Positions 55,699 through 64,000 of a stretch of DNA of 64,000 bases are shown here, piece by piece (within the stretch, counting starts at the first letter, position 1; each line of letters begins with the position of its first letter). The translations under genes were made by a program, and so were the position numbers. This stretch comes from Chytridium lagenaria. Its lineage: Eukaryota > Chytridiomycota > Chytridiomycetes > Chytridiales > Chytridiaceae. Under the pieces are notes generated by a model that had not been told where the DNA came from, searched no databases, and saw only the letters and a program-made list of their open reading frames with translations. The stretch is from positions 1-64,000 of the forward strand of contig JAHLKC010000040.1 of NCBI GenBank assembly GCA_025449115.1, in the 5' to 3' direction.

Positions 55699-57034
55699 AT
55701 GGCTCAAGACTTTCCCGCAAACAACCTTAGCACCGTCAACGTTGCTTTAAATGCCGTCCTCGTTAAATCCGAAAGGATGCCCGAATCAGCTACAGAAGTC
55801 CAGGGTTACGACTTCAACAACGGCGTTGATTACAAGGAGCTATTAAAGTCTATGGGGAGAACAGGATTCCAGGCAACAGCGTATAGTCAGGCCGTCAATG
55901 AAATCAATAGGATGATTCGATGGAGGCTTTCAGATGAGGAGATGACGGCTGAGGAAAAAGAGGATCCGGAGCTATCGGATCCTTTGAAAAGGAAGGAATA
56001 CAAGTGCAAGATCTTTTTGGGCTATACTTCGAATTTGATATCTTCAGGATTGAGAGAAAGTATTAGATATCTTGTTGAACATAAGATGGTAGGCGTGATC
56101 GCATGCACATTTTTGAATTAACATATGGACTATATCAAAAGGTGGACGTTGTGGTGACAAGTGCCGGTGGAGTCGAGGAAGACCTCATCAAATGCCTCGG
56201 TCCTACCTATTTGGGATCATATAGTCTTCCTGGAAAAGACTTGCGCATGAAAGGTCTCAACAGAATCGGCAATCTCTTGGTACCAAACGCCAATTACTGT
56301 TTATTGAGGATTGGGTAACCCCTCTTCTGGACGAGATGCTGGCAGAACAAAAGGAAAAGGTAATAAATACTTTATCCATTTTTATCACTAACGATATCTA
56401 TGAAAGAACGTCATTTGGACGCCCTCAAAAATCATCTGGCGTCTGGGAGAAAGAATAAACAACCCATCGAGTGTCTGCTACTGGGCAGCAAAAAATCGAA
56501 TTCCGATATTCTGCCCCGCTTTAACAGACGGCTCTCTCGGCGACATGATCTACTTCCACAGTTTCAAGAACCCGGATTAATCATCGACATTGGTGGCGAT
56601 ATCCGTTCCATCAACGATACCGCCGTCTTTGCGAAAAAGACTGGAATGATCATCTTAGGAGGCGGTGTCATCAAACATCACATTGCAAATGCAAACTTAA
56701 TGGTGAGACATTTTGACAGGAAACGAACATGACGATTTTAACTCTTTTATAGCGAAACGGCGCAGATTTCGCGGTTTATATTAATACGGGCCAGGAATTT
56801 GATGGATCTGATTCAGGGGCTCGTCCTGACGAGGCTGTGTCGTGGGGAAAGATTCGGATGACTGCTGAACCGGTAAAGGTTTATGCAGACGCGTCGTTCG
56901 TTTTTCCTCTAATTGTAGCCGAGACGTTTGCTGCGCAAAGAGCGCTAGAGGTCGATGCCAATAAAGAAGACGTGATTGTAGCCAAAGCATCGGCTGGCTC
57001 TGTTGAAGAAGCGGCGCCCGCTACCTCAACATGA
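55699..57034 (+). CDS. Deoxyhypusine synthase
   Basis: Four exons: 55699-56088, 56142-56359, 56407-56702 and 56753-57034. The protein starts [20 protein letters not shown] and contains [96 protein letters not shown] and [20 protein letters not shown], with VSWGKIR, the active-site region with the conserved lysine. The enzyme moves the aminobutyl group of spermidine to a lysine of eIF5A, the first step of hypusine formation. Single bases appear lost near 56,300 (T-run) and 56,573 (G-run). The gene is essential where tested, so these are likely sequence errors. Confidence 0.95.
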
Positions 57035-57845
57035 CTATAAGACACACACCAAAATATTAAGTAGCGCCGTTATCATCATCATCATCACCGTCATCATCCA
57101 GTTTAAAAGCATCTATCCATCGGTGCCATCGTTATGATCTCCCATACAAATACCCATCAGTCACTCTCAAATCCCAATACTCCTATGCCTTTAAAGCAAA
57201 GTCAGATTAATATACTTCATTTTCTCGTATCTTTTCTTATAATTTTTCTTCAAGAGCTACTAGAACTTAAAACTCCTTGATAGAAGCCACAGTCTTAAGG
57301 CCGTCGCTCTATAAGTGTCTACAAGTCACCGCATGAGCGAATATGTATTGAGAATATGCTCAAGAATGAGGATTTGCCGCTTCTTTCTGGTGTCCATCAA
57401 TCCCGATAGGGTTGTGAACAGTTTGGTATTGTTTTGAAGCATGATATGAAACGAGAGTTGACGCATAGCGTTACAGCCACTTTGGTGAGTAAATATATTT
57501 AGATTTAGGTGAGTATACCGCGTGGTATTATGGCTGGTCAGGGAGAACTGCTTCGACGCGAAAATGACCTACATATACATGTATGACTCTTTACACGCAC
57601 ATCGATCTTCCTCCGTCCTCATTTTCAACCCCTTTCTTTCAAAAATTACTCTTTCTCTCATGTTCTATCGTCCGATCCATTCGACTTCATCCCATCGCAG
57701 GTCTATGGGAAAAAGGTACCAGGCAAGACGAATTTCGCGTATATTTCAAAAAGTCCCGAAATATTCCCAAAAATTATGTGTTTTCTCTTGTATCACATTG
57801 CCCACCCCCTCTCACCTCAACTTCTATCACATTCACAGCACATCG
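57035..57845. other. Intergenic region
   Basis: No separate gene is supported. An ATC microsatellite lies at about 57072-57097. Open frame continues upstream of the peptidase start at 57846 but has unlike composition and is taken as leader. Confidence 0.45.
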
Positions 57846-59210
57846 ATGGATTCAATTCCACTTCGGGTGTGGCCAATCCCCATCCTGAAGCTTGTCCATA
57901 AAGACCCAGACACGGAAGGTGCAAAACTCTTTCGACAATTGATACCCGACAGTGAAGTGCACTTCTTTCTAGAGGAGATCTGTCATAACGTGTTGGCAGC
58001 GCTTTATGTCACGCCTGAGCAATGTCCACGGATTGTACGGTCCCTGACGGTGTACGTTCGCAACATGGATGGGGTGGCATATTGCGTCGGGGATCGTGAT
58101 AAGGAGATTCATTTGTCAACAAAACACATAGAAAACACGCATGGGACGGATCCTGACGCTTCAGCACGAATCCGTACAGAGATTGAGGGCGTTATGTCAC
58201 ATGAATCCGTTCATGCCTTTCAACACCATGGGTCTGGAACGCCTGGAGGTCTCATTGAAGGCATCGCCGATCTCGTTCGTCTCCACCTAGGACTGGCACC
58301 CCCCCACTGGAAAAAGGCCGCTAGGAACAGGAAATGGGATGGAGGCTACGACACTACGGCTTACTTCTTGGATTTCATAGAGAATAATGCCAACCCGCCT
58401 GTTCCGGACTTCACTGTGCTCGTAAACAAGAGATTGGGGGAAAGGGGTTGGAAGTATTCGCATCGGGTGTTTGTGGATTTGACGGGGAGGACTGTGGAGA
58501 CACTTTGGAGGGAGTATCGGGCTTCTATTGTGAATGAGAATGGACCGAGAGGAGCGGATGGGTGGCCGGATCCCAAGATATCTGTTTCGAATAGGGAGAA
58601 TGAGGATAAAGAAGGGCCAGTGTTCTCAACCGTGATACCGGATGAGGAGGCCGAATCGCTTTTGGCGTCGGTTTCAAAGACTGTGCTTACTTCGCTTTAT
58701 GGCGCGGATGGAGCTTCCGCATCGCCGGGGTACGTCATGAGCCTTACCCTCATCGTTCGGGCGATGGACGGTGTGGCATACTGCGATGGAGACACGGCAA
58801 AGGAAATCCATTTATCGACAACCTACCTCCGCAAAGTCGCCAAAAAGGGGCCAGAGCATCTTCGCAAGGAAATCGTCGGGGTTCTCGTGCATGAAGTCAC
58901 GCACGCTTGGCAATGGTCGCAACCTCAAGTTCCTGGGGGACTTATTGAGGGAGTTGCGGATTGGGTTCGTCTAGTGAATGCGTTTGAACCTCCACATTGG
59001 AGGAGAGAGAAAGGGGGAAATTGGGATGATGGCTACAACACTACGGCGTATTTCTTGGACTGGGTGGAGAAGAGTCGGAAAGCAGGGTTTGTAAATCGTT
59101 TGAATGCAGCGTTGGATTCAGAGGAGGAGTGGAATGACGATATTATCAAAAAACTGGTGGGAAAGAGTGTGGACCACTTGTGGAAGGAGTATCAGCGATG
59201 TTTACCTTAA
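57846..59210 (+). CDS. Two-domain metallopeptidase of the basic secretory protein (BSP) family
   Basis: ATG 57846 is chosen because MDSIPLRVWPIPILKLVHKD begins the domain; the open frame extends upstream to 57522 without family similarity. Two tandem domains of about 220 residues each carry LTVYVRNMDGVAYC / LTLIVRAMDGVAYC, KEIHLST, a zinc site MSHESVHAFQH / LVHEVTHAWQW (HExxH in both), GGLIEGIADLVRL / GGLIEGVADWVRL, APPHWKK / EPPHWRR and GYDTTAYFLDFIE / GYNTTAYFLDWVE. Both copies keep the histidines and the glutamate. BSP peptidases are known in plants, bacteria and fungi. No signal peptide is seen at the chosen start, so secretion is unsure. Confidence 0.88.
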   Translation: MDSIPLRVWPIPILKLVHKDPDTEGAKLFRQLIPDSEVHFFLEEICHNVLAALYVTPEQCPRIVRSLTVYVRNMDGVAYCVGDRDKEIHLSTKHIENTHGTDPDASARIRTEIEGVMSHESVHAFQHHGSGTPGGLIEGIADLVRLHLGLAPPHWKKAARNRKWDGGYDTTAYFLDFIENNANPPVPDFTVLVNKRLGERGWKYSHRVFVDLTGRTVETLWREYRASIVNENGPRGADGWPDPKISVSNRENEDKEGPVFSTVIPDEEAESLLASVSKTVLTSLYGADGASASPGYVMSLTLIVRAMDGVAYCDGDTAKEIHLSTTYLRKVAKKGPEHLRKEIVGVLVHEVTHAWQWSQPQVPGGLIEGVADWVRLVNAFEPPHWRREKGGNWDDGYNTTAYFLDWVEKSRKAGFVNRLNAALDSEEEWNDDIIKKLVGKSVDHLWKEYQRCLP

Positions 59211-59546
59211 ACAAAGTATGACGTGATGAAGGCTAGTAATGCCTTCCGTTAACACTAATAATGGTTCTCCGCAATAAAGTTTCGGTTGTATTCCCTGTTG
59301 CTTGTCCGAATACTAGTACATAGTCGATACCGTTCACATCACTAGAAAGCGAATCCCTGCAACAACGCAGTTCTATATGACGGAAAGACATATTTCTGCT
59401 TTCACGTTCGTATTTGTCTGAACAACTATGTCATAGTAGTTTGACTCTGTGAGCAGCAAAAGTCTGGTAAATCGTATCTGACAGTATCATAAGCAGAATA
59501 TACATCTCTATTCTAACCACGCGTATGCTTAAAATAGAAGCGACCA
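59211..59546. other. Intergenic region between convergent genes
   Basis: The 3' ends of the peptidase (+) and the helicase (-) face each other. Nothing else is seen. Confidence 0.5.
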
Positions 59547-62221
59547 TCACCGCCCCTCCTTTTTCCGTGCAAGGTATCTCGCCTTTGCCGCCTCAGCCTT
59601 AGCATCCCGATCAACCTCGGTTATCACCGGCACCACAACCCCTCCCCCATCCTTCTTCACCTCCCCCCCATTAGGTTTCGGATCCCCGGCAACTTTTTTC
59701 GCAGTCCCCTGATCCACCGCCCCCAGACTCGCTCTTCTTTTTTTCCCACCAGCATCGACTGATTCTTTCCTCGGCTTCGCCTTAATCTTTGCAATCCGAT
59801 TCACGTCACACGTCGCAACCCTCTTCAACCCTTCTTCCACCCAGGAGAAATCGATGCGACTCACAATCCGTAGATTCGCTCTCATCACATACTGCACGTC
59901 ATTATACACAACCCAGTCCAAGCCCCGTAACATCCCTGATCCGACTCCCGCTAAGCATGACGAGGGATGTACGTGAAGCGATAGCAGAGAAGATTGACTG
60001 TCAGACGATGTCGCGGAACTACCGTTGGTGATGCCATGTCCGCTTGCGCTGAGGTAATGGTAAAAACACGGTAGCTGAGCGTGTCGTTTTCCCGTGTTTA
60101 CAAAGAACCCCGCACATATAGATTTGAGGATCGGGATATGGTCGAAATCATCCAAATGATCTTCTTCAGGTAATGTATACTTCTCGTCTTCAAGATATCG
60201 AGTCTCGCGTTTCTTCTGTTTAGTGTCCTCGTACCGTTTACGACACGAACGGATATCAAGGTTCATTTTTCTGACCACATCTTGTAGTTGATCACGAACA
60301 CTCCGAGCCGATCGAAGAGCACGACTTCTCAAATACCTATCTCGGCACCAATTCGAATCTTCACCCGCCCTCCTCCATGCATGATACAACCGAATTAAAG
60401 CAAGGTGATCTCCAGACGGATGCCCAAACCTCGCATGAATCATTTCAGCGATGGATTTTTTGTCATCACCTCGTGGGGAGAGATAAGGGTCTTCACTTGA
60501 GAGCATAGCAGCGAGGGTAATGAGTTCGTCACCACATCCGAAGGTCTCACAAGCAGCAAGGACGGCGGCGGGAGATGTAGGGGGAGGTAGGAAACTCGGC
60601 CATCTTTTGGCCAATGGAGGTGAGGTTGCCGTCTTCGTCGAGAGCGCCTTTGAAATTTTAGAGACGTATGGAAGAAATGGTAGAAGTACCTAGAAGGAAC
60701 AATTGTTTCAAAGCTGAAAGGACCATGTCGCGGTCAGGGGGGTCAATAAACTCAAAGTTGAGAACGTCGTTAATTCCAATCTTCTTCAGCGACAAAGTGG
60801 TGCCCAACAATGATGAGCGCTGAATTTCTGGTATCGTATCCTCTTGAAATTCGTCGAACGCTTCTTTACTGTAAAGTCGAAAAACTTTTCCAGTGGTTGT
60901 TCTAATAATGCGATTAAGTAAAATTTACCAAAAGATTGAGATAGGAAACCCTACCTCCAGCTCGACCAGCTCTCTGGGTCGCCCGCTGCTTTACTATCGG
61001 AACAACAAGTAAAGCATCCACCCCCGTCTTTGGATCAAACGACTTTTCTTTGACAAATCCACAATCTACCACATATCGAATCCCAGGTATCGTCACCGAA
61101 GTTTGTGCAATATTGGTTGCAACAATGACTTTTCTGTATCCCGTCTCTGGCTGAACTGAAAACGGCTTTCTGATCAGGCGTGTCAAGCGCAGAATAAATC
61201 GGGTGTAATGAGAGCCCGTCGAATGGTTGGATAATGCTCGATATCTGATGACTTGATGTCATCTTCGGGCTGCTTTGATGAGTCGACACACAGTTTCAAT
61301 TTCTTGTTGGCCCGTCAAGAAAACCAAACTATAAGCAAAGAGAATCAGTGTAAAGCACAATAAAAAAGAATGCCTTACATATCCCCCGGTTCCTCACTTT
61401 TATGAACCTGAATAACAGCATCCACCGTTTTCTGTATAAATGTCGGCTTTAATGATGCCATCTTCGACTTCCTGGCATAAAAAATATCCACTTTATACAT
61501 CCTCCCTGGAATTCCATAAACAGGAGCCTCATCAAAAAACTCTGAGAACTTTTCCACATTCAACGTCGCAGACATCACAACCAATCGTAGATCCTTCCGT
61601 TCCCTACACGCCCTCCTCAAAAGCCCAAAACAGCACATCCGTCTCCAATGACCGTTCATGGGCTTCATCAAGAATCACCACATCAGCGAGAGATGAGAGG
61701 GTTGGGTCTGTGGATGCAGCGGTGCGAAGGAGTGTGCCGTCCGTCATGTAGACGATTTTAGTGGTTGGCGTTCTAAGTGATTCAAAACGGATGGAGTAGC
61801 CGACGGTGGGACCGCCTAGAGAAGTGGAGGTTTCTTCAGCAACTCGAGTTGCAGCTGATATAGCGGCGATGCGACGAGGCTGTGTGACGAGGATGCGGAG
61901 GTTGGGGTCGTGTTCGTGGAGGTATTGAGGAAACTGAGTTGTTTTGCCAGAACCTAGTTTGTTAAAAGAGTGTGAGATGGGGACGAGGATGGAAAAGAAG
62001 GCGAGGGGCGTACCAGTGTCGCCAACCACAACGAGGACTTGGTGCTCGTGGGTTGCTTTGAGGAGATCATCACGATGTTGGTATATCGGTAGACCTTGAC
62101 GTATTGCCTCCATAATGACGGCTGATCCGGACACCAGAAAAGTTGTCGAAAGCCAAAAAAATCCACCACCCTTCAACGCAAGATGGTGCTTCTCGTAAAA
62201 CTCCTCCAACGCACCAACCAT
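59547..62221 (-). CDS. DEAH-box RNA helicase, DHX40-like
   Basis: Multi-exon. Right to left: [20 protein letters not shown]; the P-loop VVVGDTG + [12 protein letters not shown], split by an intron; [35 protein letters not shown] (DEAH box); [59 protein letters not shown]; and [14 protein letters not shown]. The C-terminal exon (59547-60614) has the helicase-associated and OB-fold parts ([40 protein letters not shown]) and a Lys-rich tail. IPGR and the [10 protein letters not shown] region resemble DHX40; Prp43/Prp22 relatives are alternatives. A one-base loss near 60,588 breaks MAEFP. The start is 62221 or the later MEAIRQ start at about 62,114. Confidence 0.9.
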
Positions 62222-63421
62222 GCCGCATCCCCATTCGTCCCTTTCCTCAGGTCCGCGGCAATGTACGAGACCCGATGGTTAGAGGTAAACTATAACTTTC
62301 TTACTTCCTTCTCTGTTGCGCGTTTCGTTGAATTTACACCACCTGCTGTGATATCATCCAGTTTAGGGCCAAACCCATAGCCGTAACTGTACCCTCGTTC
62401 ACTCCAGCAATTAAATCCTTTACAACCGCCTCCACCATCACCGCACCACCTTCCGAGCCCGTCAAGGCCAAGGATCCATCCTTCCCTGCCTCATCGACCT
62501 TTGAAAACGAGTTGGCGAAACATGCTGTCAACGAAGGGACTGGAATGGGAAATCAAAACGAGACTGCTACTGGAGTAAAGATGGAGAGAGGCGGGAAGGA
62601 TTCTCCTATGTCGGCAGATGACCTGAGCACCAGTTACAGAGGCGCTTCACAGGAGCCATTTCCCAGAGAAGTTATTGATGTTCTTCTGGGGGAGATTCCA
62701 GAGAAGGACATCGAGATAAAACCGGGTGAGGTTTTTTCTCTCTCGTTTGTGTGAAATAAGGGACTATTTAAATCCCATTACTTTTACATAACTTTCACTC
62801 TCTTTGGCGCGAGTTTCTGATTTATTGATTCCGTCTACATGAAGCTTTCTCTGTCGTTTTCTTTTTGGGTTCTAACGTTGTTCAATGTAAAACAGACGGT
62901 ATGATCTATCTCCCCGAAATCAAATACCGCCGCATCCTTAATCGTGCCTTCGGCCCCGGGGGTTGGAGTTTAGTTCCCCGTGGCCCCCATACCATCCTCA
63001 ACCGTACCATCTCCCGCGAATACGCTCTCTTCTGTCTTGGTCGTTTCGTTTCTCAAGCTCGCGGCGAACAAGACTATTTTTCTGAAGATGGATTACCTAC
63101 TGCCACTGAGGGCTGCAAATCCAATGCTTGATGCGGTGTTGCAAGGATCTGGGAGTAGCGAGTGAATTATGGGATCCGGCTTTTGTGAGGGAGTTTAGGG
63201 ATCGGGTTTGTGTGAAGGTGATGGCGGTCACAACGAGTGGGATGCGAAAGGGGATCTGGAGACGGAGGGATCGGACGCTTGATGGGGGTATGAAGGAGGA
63301 GGGAGTGACCGTTGGGGCGAGTGCAGACGTTGCAAAGTCGGCTACGTATCAGAAGACGGCCGCTGGGAAGCCGGTGGCGTATCAAAGGCCAGCGGGTGGG
63401 GCACTGAGAAAGCAATTGTGA
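62183..63421 (+). CDS. MGM101: MGM101, mitochondrial genome maintenance protein
   Basis: Three exons: 62183-62284, 62362-62725 and 62896-63421. The N-terminus [15 protein letters not shown] is basic and hydrophobic without acidic residues, like a mitochondrial presequence. A poorly conserved linker precedes [20 protein letters not shown] and the Rad52-like core: [78 protein letters not shown] and GIWRRRD. MGM101 anneals single-stranded DNA and helps mtDNA repair and maintenance. A lost T near 63,128 shifts the frame inside the strongly conserved [14 protein letters not shown] block. The gene is divergent from the helicase and may overlap its 5' end by 39 bases. Confidence 0.93.
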
Positions 63422-63677
63422 CGAAGGTGAAATGCGGAGGGAGCTTGTGAGGAAAGTTCATATTAGTGCTTTTTGTTCTTTTGTCATTATGGCTATAAGT
63501 GCATATATTTTTTTATTAAAAGCGACTCTGTCGCAATGGGTAGCGCCTGGTTCATTAAAACTTATACAACCAAACTTAACGAAAACCAAGTCACAAAGAA
63601 AAACAAGCTTTTGTTCAACGGGAACAAGATAGTGCTAAAAGGCCCAAAAACTCAAAAGAAAAAAACAAAACCAGCAA
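63422..63677. other. Intergenic region between convergent genes
   Basis: AT-rich stretch with A-runs; no gene is seen. Confidence 0.5.
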
Positions 63678-64000
63678 CTAAAGGTTAATATGGAAAAGAC
63701 GCTTTACAAAATAGTAGAAGCAAGCCCATTCACGTTTCATTAATGAAACCCTCCACCACCTCCCCATGACCACCATGATAATTTGCGCCCCCGGCTCCAA
63801 CCCCCTTCCCTCTCTTACCGGCATGATCTTATCCGCGACCTCCGCCTGCTTCTCCGAAACCTCCTCCATCTGTCTCATCCACATAGAATAATACGTCCAC
63901 GTCCTCCTCATCAATCCCATCAGGTTTCGCGCTTCCTCTCCACGTTTCAAAAGCTCCGCATGAGTTCCCCGTTCAACAATGCGTCCATCCTTCAATGACG
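63678..64000 (-). CDS. ABC transporter, C-terminal end (partial, cut by the window)
   Basis: Only about 105 residues are inside the window. LKDGRIVERGTHAELLKRG is the usual sequence after the H-loop of exporter-type (ABCB) nucleotide-binding domains, and YYSMWMRQMEE is the usual closing helix. Between them lies an additional stretch (EEARNLMGLMRRTWT) not typical of the family. The Walker motifs and membrane part lie right of the window. Which ABCB subgroup it belongs to cannot be told. Confidence 0.75.
   Translation of the reverse strand, partial: SLKDGRIVERGTHAELLKRGEEARNLMGLMRRTWTYYSMWMRQMEEVSEKQAEVADKIMPVREGRGLEPGAQIIMVVMGRWWRVSLMKREWACFYYFVKRLFHINL

Overview
The window looks like a piece of the nuclear genome of a zoosporic (flagellated) fungus, most likely a chytrid or relative. 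Three things support this. First, an MGM101-type mitochondrial recombination protein, a mainly fungal family, sits a few kilobases from an EFHC1/2-type protein with several DM10 domains, a family tied to ciliary and flagellar axonemes. Second, host genes are cut by short GT-AG introns of about 35-80 bp. Third, TTAGGG, the common fungal telomere unit, occurs at retroelement junctions. No species can be named from sequence alone.

Left half (1-45,300), transposon territory. Three LINE (non-LTR) retrotransposons of about 6.0 kb lie head-to-tail on the + strand (copy A 1-5381, cut by the window edge; copy B 5382-11410; copy C 11411-17411). Each ends in CTTAGGGTTAGG(G), and the next begins at once. 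Each encodes an upstream zinc-ribbon/proline-rich ORF (called ORF0 here), a coiled-coil ORF1, and an ORF2 with apurinic-type endonuclease, reverse transcriptase and a C-terminal CCHC finger. A Ty1/copia element on + (18.2-24.1 kb) follows, keeping only its 3' LTR. A decayed KDZ-type transposase gene on - (25.3-32.9 kb) is split by a complete copia element on - (26709-32576) with two almost identical 342/343-bp LTRs and a TGATT target duplication. A Helitron-like element on - (about 33.6-39.2 kb) carries a DUF6570-like N-terminus, a Rep domain with HUH and two-tyrosine motifs, and a Pif1-type helicase. The stretch 39.2-45.3 kb holds a solo LTR, a dispersed 160-bp repeat and unassigned remnants.

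Right half (45,300-64,000), host genes: ADAM metalloprotease (+), a proline-rich membrane protein with a beta-trefoil-like tail (-), a TKL-like protein kinase (-), an EFHC-type DM10 protein (+), deoxyhypusine synthase (+), a double-domain basic-secretory-protein peptidase (+), a DEAH-box RNA helicase (-), MGM101 (+, divergent from the helicase) and the C-terminal end of an ABC transporter (-, cut by the window edge). They do not form one pathway; this is an ordinary eukaryotic gene neighbourhood.

A caution for every frameshift in this window: several strongly conserved housekeeping genes (deoxyhypusine synthase, MGM101, DEAH helicase, EFHC-like) carry single-base losses, mostly in short homopolymer runs, inside their conserved cores. 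The simplest reading is consensus error in the assembly, so broken frames in the transposons and the ADAM gene are not by themselves proof of decay.
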